Shown in pieces: positions 25,821 through 35,030 of a DNA stretch of 57,628 nucleotides. Made by a program: the position numbers and the translations under genes. The DNA is from Pirellulaceae bacterium (GTDB lineage: Bacteria; Planctomycetota; Planctomycetia; Pirellulales; Pirellulaceae), in contig JAKVCA010000035.1 in NCBI GenBank assembly GCA_022448315.1, forward strand, positions 1 to 57,628. Direction: 5' to 3'. How positions within the stretch are numbered: position 1 is the first letter of the stretch; each line of letters opens with the position of its first letter. Below the pieces are notes generated by a model, which saw only the letters and a program-made list of their open reading frames with translations, was not told where the DNA came from and searched no databases.

Positions 25821-28800
25821 ATGTTTCCCAATCGAAAGATCTTTTTTCGTGGGCTATGCCTCTTACTCACTCTGGGGTTTGTCGGTCTGGGGTTCACACC
25901 CTCGGTCTCCAAGGCAGAGGAACCAGTCCAGCAATTTTTAAATGAATTGCGTAACCAGGGCTACTATGACGAGGCTCTGGTTTATCTCAAGGACATGGAG
26001 ACGAGCCCCATCGCGCCGGTGACTTTCAAGGACATCGTCACCTATGAGAGGGCCAAGACTTTACTGGCAAGTCTTGCCGTGGTTCGCGAGCGGGTGAAAC
26101 TCGAGTCAATTCTTGATTCGGCTGAGCAAAGTCTCGATCTGTTCATCACTGAACATCGAACGCACCCACTCATGGGTGAGGCGACCGAGTTGTTTGCGAA
26201 TCTCCTGATCAAGCGCGCCGAACTCAATCAGGAACAGGTTGATGATGAGGGCGTAGCCGAGGGGATCAAGCAGTCCTTGCTTGCGGATTCACGGAAACAA
26301 TTGAAGAAAGCGAATGAGATTTTTGGCAACGTTCGCGAGGACATCAAACAAAAGATTCTTCGTATCGATTCAAAGACGACGGATCCTCAGTTGAAAACCA
26401 TGCTCGGCGAATATCGCGTTCGTTACATGCAGGTCCGATTGAATCTTCCACAAACGACCTTGCTGCTCGCGGGGACTTATCCTGAGGGCGCACCCGAAAG
26501 AGAGAAGCTACTCACGGAGGCGGTCGACGAATTTACAGGTGTGCGGAAAGCCTATCAGGCTTTTCAGGGTACGTTTTTCCTGGCAACCCTTGGTCTGGCC
26601 GAGGGGTATGCAAAAAAGGGCAATATCGATGATGCCTTGCTTTACCTCGAAGATATTTTTGAATTGCCACAGGCGGCCGAACTGCGCGACCTCAAGCGAC
26701 GGGCCGTGGTCATCGCGCTTCCATGCTGGCGTGCTCAGGATTCTTTGAACTACAAAGAAATCCTCCCCAAATTTGAAGCCACTGTGGGGACATTATTGCC
26801 CTCGGAAATGCGTGACATTGCTTGGCTTGAGTTGCAACTCGAACTGGCGGGAATGTATCGCGAGGCATTTGAAGAACTTGATGCAAAGGCGACAAAGAGT
26901 CCTGAAGAAACGCAACAAGCATCACTTTATGAGAGACGGGCGGAAGAACTCGTTCGCGAACTGACCAAGAACAACAGCCCGTTGAAGATCGATGCTCAGA
27001 AATTATTGGCGAGCTGGGGACTTGCTAAACCGCCGGTAGAAACGGGCGGCGAGGCTCCCACCAATTTTCTGCAGGCTCGTGATAAAGGCGTGGCGGTCCT
27101 GACGGATTATGATACCGCTCGAGTGGCGGCTGAAACTCTTCGAGTCGAACTTCAGACCACCAACGATCCAGACCGCAGGGCCGAATTAGAAACTCAGTTG
27201 AGGTCAACCGAGCAGGTATTGCGGACCGCTCCAATCCAGGCCATGAGTTACTTCGAAATGGCTTTGGGAATGACCGATGGGGACACGCCACAAGATGATC
27301 TCGCGGTCATTCGACGTTACATGGCTTACCTGTACTACGTCCAGCAACGTTATTACAGCGCTGGGGTTTTGGGAGCGTTTCAGCTGAGGACCAACCCTAA
27401 CGCGTCCGGGGCTCAGTCGAGTGCATCGATCGCCCTGAACGCTTACTGGTCCCTGTATCAAGCTGCGGACGCCGAGAATCGAGACTTTGAGTTGGCCCAA
27501 TTGCAGAACGTTGCCGACTTGACCTTGAAGTACTTTCCCGAGACTGCAGAGGCGATCAAGGCCGCCAACGTCATGTCGTTTTTAAGTTTGTCGAAGAAAG
27601 ATCTTGAGGGGGCACGCGGTTATCTGGAGCAGATTCCGAATAGCGCTCCTGAGCGACGTCGGGCAGAATTGAGCATCGGTACTCAATTGTGGTCCGATTA
27701 TCTCGCTAGAAAGTTCGAGTTGGAGAAGTCGAGGCGAGCGGGCGCGCTGCAGGATGCTGCTTATCAGAATGAGTTGGCCATGTTGCAGCCTGTGATCGAC
27801 GAAGCCCGCCAGTACCTTGAGAAAGGTGTTGGGGAATTGACGTCGGGTGAAATGGATAGTTCGACGGTCAACGCGGTTCTCGCCATGTGTCAGTTGTACC
27901 TGACGGTTCAGAATGCTCCAGCCGCGGTGGCATTGCTGGAGCGGCCGGAAGCGGGCTTGCTTGCATTGGTTGATGCGAAGCATGCATCGGTACAGAGTGT
28001 CGACCTGACAAGTAATGTCTACAGGACCGCCCTCCGGGCCTACATTGCGGGCTTGGCCGGTACCGCCAACAAGGCCGATCAGGTCGCAAAAGCGCGGCAG
28101 ATCATGCGGGTGCTTAATCAATCTCTGGGGGCTGATGCATCAGGCCAGAAGCGTTTGATTGCCCTGTATGTCGACCTGGTTTCTGATCTGAAGGACCAAA
28201 TGGAATCGCTGGGGCAACCTGCTCAGCGTCTAGCGTTTGGTGAGGGCGTCGCGTCGTTTCTGGAAGAGGTTCAATCGACCACCAAGGATCCCAACCTTTT
28301 GATTTGGTCGGCAGAGACAATGATCAGCGTGGCAGAGACCTTTAAGCAGGACAAAATGAACACGCAGGCGAAGGCCTTGTTCACCAAAGCGGATAAGGTT
28401 TTAACGGCGGTGTCTCAGGGGAATTCTGAATCGAGTCTCGCGCGGCGAGCGAAAGTTCAGCAGGCACGGGTCAAAAAGAACCTGGGACTTTATCCCGATG
28501 CAATCCGGATGTTTGCTGAAATACTTTCGGCGAATCCGAATTTCGTAACGGTTCAGGTGGATGCAGCAGACACCTATCACCAGTGGGGACGAGCTGAGCG
28601 GTCGACAAGTAAAATTGCGTCCGCGCTCGCGGGTGGCGAACCTTTTGATAACCCAAAGACCAAACGTCAGGAAAACGCCATTTGGGGATGGGGCAAGTTG
28701 GCACAGGTCACGGCTCGGGACAGTAAGTTTCGAGACACATTTCTTCAGGCCAGATTCAACTTGGCGTACGGTCGAATGGAATACGCGTTGTTGGAAAAAT

Positions 28801-28958
28801 CTGATAACCAATTGGCCCGCGCGAAGCGCGACATCTTGGCGACGGCGCAGATTGTCCCGGATTACGGGTCGAAATCATGGAAAGCAAAATACGACGCGCT
28901 GATGAAAGCGCTTCAGAAGGAACTGGGCGAACCTCAAACGGGTTTGCCGAAATCCTAG
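25821..28958 (+). CDS. Large secreted tetratricopeptide-repeat protein
   Basis: This is a 1045-residue protein. A signal peptide (about residues 1-32: charged start, GLCLLLTLGFVGLGF, then SVSKA) is followed by an all-helical protein. TPR-like helix pairs are recognisable in several places, for example YYDEALVYLKDM, GNIDDALLYLEDIFELP, MYREAFEELDAKA and LYPDAIRMFAEILSANPNF. The protein is periplasmic by prediction. It is the first gene of a plus-strand set with a second TPR protein, ExbB and two ExbD proteins, so it probably assists or uses the ExbBD energy-coupling machine across the envelope (inference). AAGGA six bases before the ATG supports the start. No enzyme motif was seen. Confidence 0.82.
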   Translation: MFPNRKIFFRGLCLLLTLGFVGLGFTPSVSKAEEPVQQFLNELRNQGYYDEALVYLKDMETSPIAPVTFKDIVTYERAKTLLASLAVVRERVKLESILDSAEQSLDLFITEHRTHPLMGEATELFANLLIKRAELNQEQVDDEGVAEGIKQSLLADSRKQLKKANEIFGNVREDIKQKILRIDSKTTDPQLKTMLGEYRVRYMQVRLNLPQTTLLLAGTYPEGAPEREKLLTEAVDEFTGVRKAYQAFQGTFFLATLGLAEGYAKKGNIDDALLYLEDIFELPQAAELRDLKRRAVVIALPCWRAQDSLNYKEILPKFEATVGTLLPSEMRDIAWLELQLELAGMYREAFEELDAKATKSPEETQQASLYERRAEELVRELTKNNSPLKIDAQKLLASWGLAKPPVETGGEAPTNFLQARDKGVAVLTDYDTARVAAETLRVELQTTNDPDRRAELETQLRSTEQVLRTAPIQAMSYFEMALGMTDGDTPQDDLAVIRRYMAYLYYVQQRYYSAGVLGAFQLRTNPNASGAQSSASIALNAYWSLYQAADAENRDFELAQLQNVADLTLKYFPETAEAIKAANVMSFLSLSKKDLEGARGYLEQIPNSAPERRRAELSIGTQLWSDYLARKFELEKSRRAGALQDAAYQNELAMLQPVIDEARQYLEKGVGELTSGEMDSSTVNAVLAMCQLYLTVQNAPAAVALLERPEAGLLALVDAKHASVQSVDLTSNVYRTALRAYIAGLAGTANKADQVAKARQIMRVLNQSLGADASGQKRLIALYVDLVSDLKDQMESLGQPAQRLAFGEGVASFLEEVQSTTKDPNLLIWSAETMISVAETFKQDKMNTQAKALFTKADKVLTAVSQGNSESSLARRAKVQQARVKKNLGLYPDAIRMFAEILSANPNFVTVQVDAADTYHQWGRAERSTSKIASALAGGEPFDNPKTKRQENAIWGWGKLAQVTARDSKFRDTFLQARFNLAYGRMEYALLEKSDNQLARAKRDILATAQIVPDYGSKSWKAKYDALMKALQKELGEPQTGLPKS

Positions 28959-29038
28959 ACAGCTCTGTCGAGTGTCTGTGGGTCGTTTTGGCAAATGCAC
29001 TTACATGAGTATTACGCGTGCATATTGAGAGGAATTTT

Positions 29039-30088
29039 ATGACAGGTTTTCACTGGCAGATGAACAGAGCCGGACTGGCTTTGCTAGTGCTCGTGTTGGG
29101 TGGGGCGATTGCGGACGCACAGTCCGACCGGGTTTTTCCCAAAGAGGGTCGGACGCTGACAGGTGCGATCAGTAAAGTTTCTGCAAAGGGAATCACGATT
29201 GAGACCGGGGGCCGGGAAGTTGAGGTTCCTGCCACCGAAATCAAAATGGTTAATTTCGGGACTGAGTCCCGTGAAATTACGACGGCCCGACGTGCCATTT
29301 CCGAGGAACGATTAAACAACGCGTTGCAAATTCTGGAGTCGATTGATAGTGGTCAACTGGATCCTCCCGCACTCGCTCTGGACGTGGATTACCTGACTGC
29401 GTATTGCATGGTCAAAATGGCATTATCTGGGGAGCGTGGAACACTGGGCCAGGCAACCGGTGTGCTGACCGACTTTTTGGAAAAGGGTGGTGAAAGCTAT
29501 CATTACACCAACGCCGTTGAACTCCTCGGGGACCTGTTGCTGGCACGCGGGGTCTATGATCAGGCCGAAGCTCAGTACCAACGGCTTGTCTCGACACCTT
29601 GGCCGGACGTTCAGCAGATCGGTCGATTGAAGGTGGGACGCATGCAGGAGTTGCAAGGGAAGTACAGTGAGGCCTTGAAAAATTACCAAGCGGTGCAGCA
29701 AGTCGAATCCACTACGGCCGAAAGCCGTCAGTCAAAACTCGAGGCGCAGGTTGGGCAGGCACGCTGCCAAGCCTTCGGGGGTGATTTCGAATCTGGGATT
29801 GCGACGCTTAATCAGATGATTGTGGAAGAAAGCAGCACCAACGGCCGGCTGTTTGGTCAAATTTACAACGCCCTCGGAAATTGCTACGTTGCCGCCAAGC
29901 AACCCAAGCAGGCGATCAACGCCTTTCTTCATACCGACCTTTTGTTTTACCAGGACCCTGAGCAACACGCAGAGGCCCTGTATCGACTTGGTGAGTTGTT
30001 CAATTCTATGAGCAAGTTTGAGGAGTCAGCTGAGGCTCGCGAAAAACTCAAGAGTCGGTATGGAACCAGTCCGTGGGCAAAAAAATAA
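29039..30088 (+). CDS. Secreted TPR protein, second of the ExbBD-linked set
   Basis: This is a 349-residue protein. ATG 29039 is preceded by AGAGG at a good distance; a GTG seven codons upstream is less likely. A signal peptide (about 1-27, ending IADAQ) leads into a small beta-rich N-terminal part (about 30-70, GRTLTGAISKVSAKGITI), then TPR helices: LLARGVYDQAEAQYQRLV, LQGKYSEALKNYQAVQ, ALGNCYVAAKQPKQAINAF and EALYRLGELFNSMSKFEES. It is 80 bp downstream of the large TPR gene and about 290 bp before exbB. A periplasmic scaffold role is likely but not shown. Confidence 0.83.
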   Translation: MTGFHWQMNRAGLALLVLVLGGAIADAQSDRVFPKEGRTLTGAISKVSAKGITIETGGREVEVPATEIKMVNFGTESREITTARRAISEERLNNALQILESIDSGQLDPPALALDVDYLTAYCMVKMALSGERGTLGQATGVLTDFLEKGGESYHYTNAVELLGDLLLARGVYDQAEAQYQRLVSTPWPDVQQIGRLKVGRMQELQGKYSEALKNYQAVQQVESTTAESRQSKLEAQVGQARCQAFGGDFESGIATLNQMIVEESSTNGRLFGQIYNALGNCYVAAKQPKQAINAFLHTDLLFYQDPEQHAEALYRLGELFNSMSKFEESAEAREKLKSRYGTSPWAKK

Positions 30089-30180
30089 TGATGCGATGTC
30101 TGAGTGAGGGTGACCATTGAACACAAGGTGGTGTGGTGTCGATCATTCCGATAGAATGTCCGCGGTCGTCGAATTAGCCC

Positions 30181-30208
30181 CCTCATCTCGCTTGGCGCGA
30201 GGGTGAGG
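30181..30208 (+). other. Hairpin between TPR and exbB genes
   Basis: CCTCATCTCGC pairs imperfectly with GCGAGGGTGAGG (one mismatch and one bulge) around a short loop. Only a weak TTTT follows, so it is a poor terminator. It may attenuate read-through or protect the mRNA 3' end within the operon. Confidence 0.35.
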
Positions 30209-30374
30209 CGTGGTTTTGTCGGGTAAGCTCTGTTGTTCGATGGAGCGAAGTGTTGAATGCCCAGCAAGCAGCCAAGTTTCAAGAATTTTCGAAATCAAAC
30301 GTGCCAACAGGCACAGGCCTTAGAAGCCAACCAACCTCTTCTACTGAGATACAGATCATCTGGAGTTAAACGGC

Positions 30375-31229
30375 ATGGAACGACTCATGGGAAAACAATC
30401 CCGTACCCGCCTGTTTTGGGTATTGGTCATGATGTTTTTGGCAATCGGTGCTGTCGCAACACTTTCGAATCCAATCACCCTGTCGGCACAGGAAGGTGGC
30501 GATGCGGCTGCTGCAGCGGATGGGGGAGCTGATGCTGGCGCTGCAGCCGAAGAAGGCGAGAATGAAGGCGGCTCCAGCGCGTCCCAACCGCCGTCGAATG
30601 CCTTGTATTGGTTGCTGGACTCACTTGGACCTCTTTACATCATTGTGTTCTTGCTGTTGTCGTTCATCTTTGTCGCTTTGTGTGTGATGAACTTGTTGAC
30701 TGCTCGACGAGATGGCATGTGCCCCATGCACTTGATTGAAGGTTTCGAAACCTGCCTGAATGAGCAGCAGTATCAAGAGGCTTACGAGATGGCCAAGAGT
30801 GATGAGTCGATTCTTGGCAACGTTTTGTCAGCCGGGTTGGCCAAGCTTTCCACGGGTTACGATGAGGCCATTGAAGCCATGCAGGAAGTTGGCGAAGAGG
30901 AAGACATGAAGTTGGAGCATCGGCTCAGCTACATCAATCTTATCGCACAGATTAGTCCGATGGTCGGTCTATTTGGGACGGTTCACGGTATGATCGCCGC
31001 ATTTTATGAAATCGCGGTCGGTGGCGCTACTCCCGATCCGAACAAGCTTGCCGATGGTATCTCGAAGGCCTTATTGACTACGCTGATAGGACTCTTCGTT
31101 GCAATACCGGCATTGGCCGTATTTCGAATTTTGCGGAATCGTGTGCAGCGAATGATGCTTGAGATTGGCATTACGAGTGAAGGTCTGATGAGCCGTTTTC
31201 AGTCCGCTTCGCCCAAAAAGGCTCCGTAA
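30375..31229 (+). CDS. exbB: ExbB/TolQ/MotA-family proton channel protein
   Basis: This is a 284-residue protein. An N-terminal signal-like helix (about 13-38) is followed by a low-complexity Ala/Gly/Glu-rich region (about 39-72, outside). The channel part has helices at about 78-105, 180-205 and 218-248, with PMVGLFGTVHGMIAAF as the conserved third-helix signature. The extra N-terminal secreted-type domain is found in longer ExbB homologues. With ExbD it converts proton flow into force on a periplasmic partner. GGAG nine bases before ATG 30375 supports the start; an ATG at 30390 is also possible. Two exbD genes follow at 66 and 79 bp spacing. Confidence 0.93.
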   Translation: MERLMGKQSRTRLFWVLVMMFLAIGAVATLSNPITLSAQEGGDAAAAADGGADAGAAAEEGENEGGSSASQPPSNALYWLLDSLGPLYIIVFLLLSFIFVALCVMNLLTARRDGMCPMHLIEGFETCLNEQQYQEAYEMAKSDESILGNVLSAGLAKLSTGYDEAIEAMQEVGEEEDMKLEHRLSYINLIAQISPMVGLFGTVHGMIAAFYEIAVGGATPDPNKLADGISKALLTTLIGLFVAIPALAVFRILRNRVQRMMLEIGITSEGLMSRFQSASPKKAP

Positions 31230-31295
31230 GCGGTTGGTCGATTCGACGACTGACGATCGCATTTTGGAAACCGTCCAAACAGCTGAGAATCGCGA

Positions 31296-31763
31296 ATGAA
31301 GTTTAAGCAGGTTGCCGATACCGGAGATGATTCAGCCGATCTGACCCCGATGATCGACATGACGTTTCAGTTGATCGCGTTTTTCATGGTGCTGATCAAC
31401 TTCACCAATGCTGAAGCGAGCGATGAAATTAAATTGCCGGACAGTGATTTGGCTCGCCCGCCCGAAACCATTCCCGACTTCCGCTTGCTGCTGGGGGTTG
31501 AGAGCAACGGTAAAATTATTGCGGGCGGACGGATTATCGATAAAGCATCCCTACTCAAACCTACCCTTGATCGTGAAATCGACAATGCCAGGGGCATGCG
31601 GGTGGAGCGGACTAAGATCAAGGTGATCATTCGGGCCCACCGAGATGCGAAAATGGGTCAGGTTCAGGAAGTGATGCAAGCTTGCCGAGATGTGGGACTC
31701 GAAGACTTTACTTTTAGAGTCAAGGAACGCCCCCGTCGATCGTCTGGGGGTCGCTTCGGATAG
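31296..31763 (+). CDS. exbD: ExbD/TolR-family protein, first copy
   Basis: This is a 155-residue protein. A short cytoplasmic start leads to a single membrane helix (about 17-38, LTPMIDMTFQLIAFFMVL). The conserved proton-pathway Asp is Asp21. The periplasmic domain (about 45-140) ends in the ExbD-like IRAHRDAKMGQVQEVMQACRDVG. It pairs with ExbB to form the proton-driven motor. The next gene encodes a second, divergent ExbD. Two ExbD proteins next to one ExbB suggest a heteromeric ring or alternative partners (inference). Confidence 0.92.
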   Translation: MKFKQVADTGDDSADLTPMIDMTFQLIAFFMVLINFTNAEASDEIKLPDSDLARPPETIPDFRLLLGVESNGKIIAGGRIIDKASLLKPTLDREIDNARGMRVERTKIKVIIRAHRDAKMGQVQEVMQACRDVGLEDFTFRVKERPRRSSGGRFG

Positions 31764-31842
31764 GAACCCAGGACCCGAGATCGCGTTGCCATTCGGATGC
31801 ACAAGCACCGAAGTTTCACCTTCAAGTTAAACTGTATCTGCC

Positions 31843-32349
31843 ATGAAGATTCGAAAAATCGGGACGGCCGAAGAGAAAATTGAGCTGCAAATGACACCGA
31901 TGATCGACATCGTGTTTCAGCTACTGGTATTCTTCGTGATGACATTCAAAGTCGTGGTTCGTGAGGGTGATTTCAACATTCGAATGCCGGCCGCGTCAGC
32001 GGCTTCGAGTGCGGTGGAGGACTTCAATGTTCCCATCAAGGTTCAGCTCAAGGCCGGGCTCGGCGGGACGATTTCGGACATCATCATTGATGATCAGGAA
32101 AGTCTTCGTGAGGCAGCGGCGAACAAGAATCAGATGTACGAACTGCTTAGCCTCCGTGTTGCCGAATACAAGGAGGAGACGAGCGTGGGAGATTTTGCTT
32201 CGGAATTGGAAGTGGAGTTCGACACCGATTACGATCTGCGATACGAGGAGCAGATTCGCGCGATTACGGCCGTTTCGGGTCGCTATGACGCCGAAGACAA
32301 CCTGATCAAGTTGGCTGATAAGATCAAATTTAAAGACACCACGAACTAG
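31843..32349 (+). CDS. exbD: ExbD/TolR-family protein, second copy
   Basis: This is a 168-residue protein. The membrane helix (about 18-38, MTPMIDIVFQLLVFFVMTF) carries the proton-pathway Asp22. The periplasmic part is longer than in the first copy and acidic (DFASELEVEFDTDYDLRYEEQ), and its C-terminal helix is less like classical ExbD. It is 79 bp downstream of the first exbD, same strand, and is the last gene of the TPR-ExbBD set. Sequence differences from copy one argue against simple recent duplication. Confidence 0.9.
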   Translation: MKIRKIGTAEEKIELQMTPMIDIVFQLLVFFVMTFKVVVREGDFNIRMPAASAASSAVEDFNVPIKVQLKAGLGGTISDIIIDDQESLREAAANKNQMYELLSLRVAEYKEETSVGDFASELEVEFDTDYDLRYEEQIRAITAVSGRYDAEDNLIKLADKIKFKDTTN

Positions 32350-32938
32350 GCATTGGCGATTTGCCGACTTCGATTTGCCCGAAGGGTACTCTTAGGGGCT
32401 TCCCGCACGTCGGTGTTTCACGAATAAAATCCGCGAGAATTTCGTTGCGGAGATCGTCCTCATTTTTCTTCCGATTCTAGATTGCTTGGCACCGCGGTCT
32501 CCAAATTAGATTTTCGTTGTCTGGTTTTGCGTGCATTTCTGCCCCCTTAAATGCATGTCAGTGGAGTGCTTTGTTTTCCTGAACGCTTGCTCCATTGTGC
32601 CGCGGTTGTTTTTTGGATCGCTTCTTCTCTCAAATCGGCAATGCGTATAACGTGTGCGAGCCGGTTGGATCCGCGAACGGAGTTGGGCCGGTCGTCTGGA
32701 CAATCCTGTTTTCGTCTGGACACTAAGAGAATGGCAAGCGGAATCGATTTGACTCCCTCGACCACGCGTCTGAGGTCGACACGGGTTCATGGATCGACCG
32801 TATTCGCGCTGTTCCGCGGAATCGCGAGCAGGATAAGACCTGATCGAACTCAGGGAATTTTTCGCATGGCCGCGGATCGTGGTACCGCCTTGGAGTATGG
32901 TACAGCCTTGGAGTAGTAGAGCAGGGAGCGAGACGACC
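32350..32938. other. Intergenic region with short tandem duplication
   Basis: About 590 bp lie between exbD and the glucosylglycerate phosphatase gene. The plus-strand frame 32551-32916 (121 codons) is Arg/Ser-rich with no domain, and I do not call it a gene. Near the end is an 18-bp direct repeat (see 32881-32916). A promoter for the downstream pair should be here, but no clear -35/-10 pair stood out. Confidence 0.5.
32881..32916. repeat. 18-bp direct repeat, two copies
   Basis: GGTACCGCCTTGGAGTAT (32881-32898) and GGTACAGCCTTGGAGTAG (32899-32916) are adjacent with two differences. They lie 23 bp before the phosphatase start, so they overlap its leader and might bind a regulator. Confidence 0.85.
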
Positions 32939-33739
32939 ATGACCTCATGGGTGGTATTCAGTGATCTTGATGGGTGTTTTCTTAACGAAGACTATACCTA
33001 CCAAGAGAGCTTGCCGGCCCTTGAGTCCCTTCGGAAGCACAAGATTCCTTTGGTGCTCGTGTCGAGTAAGACGGAAGCCGAGATCGGCTGGTTGGTTCTC
33101 GAACTAGGATTGAAATCGCCATTCGTCTGTGAAAACGGTGGAGTGATCTGCTGGAATCGAGGTTCGGATTCAATCCATGAGCGCCGGACCATTCTTGGGC
33201 GATCTCGTGTCCAGATTCTCGAATTTTTGTCGACATTGAAGCCCGAGTTTTCGTTTCGGTCGTTTGCCGATTTAGGTGTGGATGGCATCTCTGAGTTGAC
33301 GGGGCTGGATGCTGTCCAGGCAGGTCGTGCCGCAGAACGCCAGACGAATGAGCCTTTGGTCTGGGATGACGACCCTGTTCGTCTCGAAGCGTTCCAACAA
33401 CGCATTGATCAGGAAGGATTGACGCTGACTCGCGGTGGACGTTTCTGGCACATCGCTGGAAAAGTCAATAAAGGGACAGGCCTTCGTCATGTGGTCGACC
33501 ACTGGGAAGCCATTCCCAAGGTGGCTCGAACCATGGGCATTGGCGATAGTCCGATCGATCAACCGCTATTGGAAAACGCAGATGTTGCGGTCGTAATTCC
33601 ACGCCCCTCCGGAGAAATCCTTATTCAAATCCAACACTCGCAGCTCGTCGTCGCTTCGGTTCCCGGTGCCCGGGGGTGGGCAGAAGCAATTTTCCAAGTT
33701 CTCGACGGATCCACACGGGACGAGGTAAACCATGGCTGA
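32939..33739 (+). CDS. Glucosyl/mannosyl-3-phosphoglycerate phosphatase, HAD family
   Basis: This is a 266-residue protein. The HAD nucleophile motif is FSDLDG near residues 7-12. Motif II is VLVSSKT, and the late MGIGDSPIDQPLLENA supplies the acidic magnesium residues. This matches the MpgP/GpgP branch of HAD phosphatases, which remove phosphate from glucosyl- or mannosyl-3-phosphoglycerate in compatible-solute synthesis. ATG 32939 has GGGAG upstream; the frame is open further up but without features. It overlaps the synthase gene by 8 bp, so the two are coupled. Glucosyl rather than mannosyl substrate is inferred from the neighbour. Confidence 0.85.
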   Translation: MTSWVVFSDLDGCFLNEDYTYQESLPALESLRKHKIPLVLVSSKTEAEIGWLVLELGLKSPFVCENGGVICWNRGSDSIHERRTILGRSRVQILEFLSTLKPEFSFRSFADLGVDGISELTGLDAVQAGRAAERQTNEPLVWDDDPVRLEAFQQRIDQEGLTLTRGGRFWHIAGKVNKGTGLRHVVDHWEAIPKVARTMGIGDSPIDQPLLENADVAVVIPRPSGEILIQIQHSQLVVASVPGARGWAEAIFQVLDGSTRDEVNHG

Positions 33740-34946
33740 TTTCGCGCAACACGGTGTCATAGGAACGCTTCATAATCTCCGGCATCGGAGTACCGAGGAA
33801 TTGGAAGCGGAGTTGCTCAGGCATGCCCCCGAAACACCGATGAGCCTTGTTTTGCCCTGTCTGTACTCAGAACTTGAGGGGGATGCCCTGACGGGGATTG
33901 TCGATAAGCTCGCCAAGGTACCCTATCTCGAGGAAATCATCATTGGCCTTGATGCCGCGGATCGCGAGCAATTTGAGCGGGCGAGGGATTTCTTTTCAAA
34001 ACTCCCCCAACGGCACTCCATTCTTTGGAATGATGGGCCACGCCTACTGGAGATTGACCGTCGTTTGACGACCGAAAATCTGTCGCCATTGGAACGTGGA
34101 AAGGGCCGTAATGTCTGGTACTGCCTCGGCTACTTTTTGGCCTCTGCCCGTTCCAAGGTGGTGGCATTACACGACTGCGATATCTTGACCTATGAGCGTG
34201 ATATGCCAGCGCGTCTGTTTTACCCGCTTGTGCACCCGGACATGGACTACGTGTTCTGCAAAGGGTATTACTACCGGGCCGCACAGGGGAGATTGAATGG
34301 TCGCGTTTTTCGATTGCTCGTGACTCCCCTGATTCAGGCCCTGCAGAAGACGACCGGAAACAACGAATACCTTGCTTACATGGGGAGCTTTCGTTACGCG
34401 TTGTCCGGTGAGTTTTCGATGCGATCTGAAGTGGTGACCAGCTTGAGGATTCCAAGTGATTGGGGCCTTGAGATCGGAACGCTTTCCGAAGTCTATCGAA
34501 ACTATTCCCCTCATCGGATCTGCCAGGTCGACATCGCGGATGTCTATGATCACAAGCATCAGGATCTATCTCCTGAAGATTCAAAGCGCGGACTCAATCG
34601 AATGAGCATTGACATCTGTAAAGCATTGATTCGTAAACTCGCCGTTTCGGGAGTCGTTTTCAGTCAGGAAACCTTCCGAACTCTGAAGGCCTGTTATTAT
34701 CGGACCGCCTTGGATCTTGTTGATCACTACTACAGCGACGCCGTTTTGTCGGGGCTTACGTTGGATCGCCATCAGGAAGAAAAGACGGTGGAACTGTTTG
34801 CCCAGAACCTCATTTCGGCGGGCGAAGATTTCATGGCCAACCCCCAGCAAACTCCCTTCATGCCAAGTTGGTCCCGTGTGGTCTCTGCCGTTCCGGATAT
34901 CTACTCGCAGTTGCGTGACGCGGTCGAGTTGGACCGCGAGGAATAA
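33732..34946 (+). CDS. gpgS: Glucosyl-3-phosphoglycerate synthase
   Basis: This is a 404-residue GT-A-fold glycosyltransferase. After MSLVLPCLYSELEG, the nucleotide-sugar site is ALHDCDILTYERDM, which supplies the D-x-D-like metal motif; GKGRNVWYCLGYFLAS and LRIPSDWGLEIGTLSEV match the GpgS/MpgS-type GT81 family. It transfers glucose from an NDP-sugar to 3-phosphoglycerate, and the overlapping upstream phosphatase then makes glucosylglycerate. Length matches the longer bacterial GpgS (about 400). Mannosyl transfer (MpgS) is an alternative. It converges with the GH13 phosphorylase gene, 84 bp away. Confidence 0.87.
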   Translation: MADFAQHGVIGTLHNLRHRSTEELEAELLRHAPETPMSLVLPCLYSELEGDALTGIVDKLAKVPYLEEIIIGLDAADREQFERARDFFSKLPQRHSILWNDGPRLLEIDRRLTTENLSPLERGKGRNVWYCLGYFLASARSKVVALHDCDILTYERDMPARLFYPLVHPDMDYVFCKGYYYRAAQGRLNGRVFRLLVTPLIQALQKTTGNNEYLAYMGSFRYALSGEFSMRSEVVTSLRIPSDWGLEIGTLSEVYRNYSPHRICQVDIADVYDHKHQDLSPEDSKRGLNRMSIDICKALIRKLAVSGVVFSQETFRTLKACYYRTALDLVDHYYSDAVLSGLTLDRHQEEKTVELFAQNLISAGEDFMANPQQTPFMPSWSRVVSAVPDIYSQLRDAVELDREE

Positions 34947-35030
34947 GGTGGTGCGGACCTTCTTGTTGACGAAGGCTTCACCTTTGACATGACGCCGGAT
35001 AGGACTCTTGATCTTACGACCGATTTTAAA

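Noticed and set aside
32551-32916. Plus-strand 121-codon frame before the phosphatase gene
   Set aside because: Arg/Ser-rich, no domain, no ribosome site; it ends in the 18-bp duplication.
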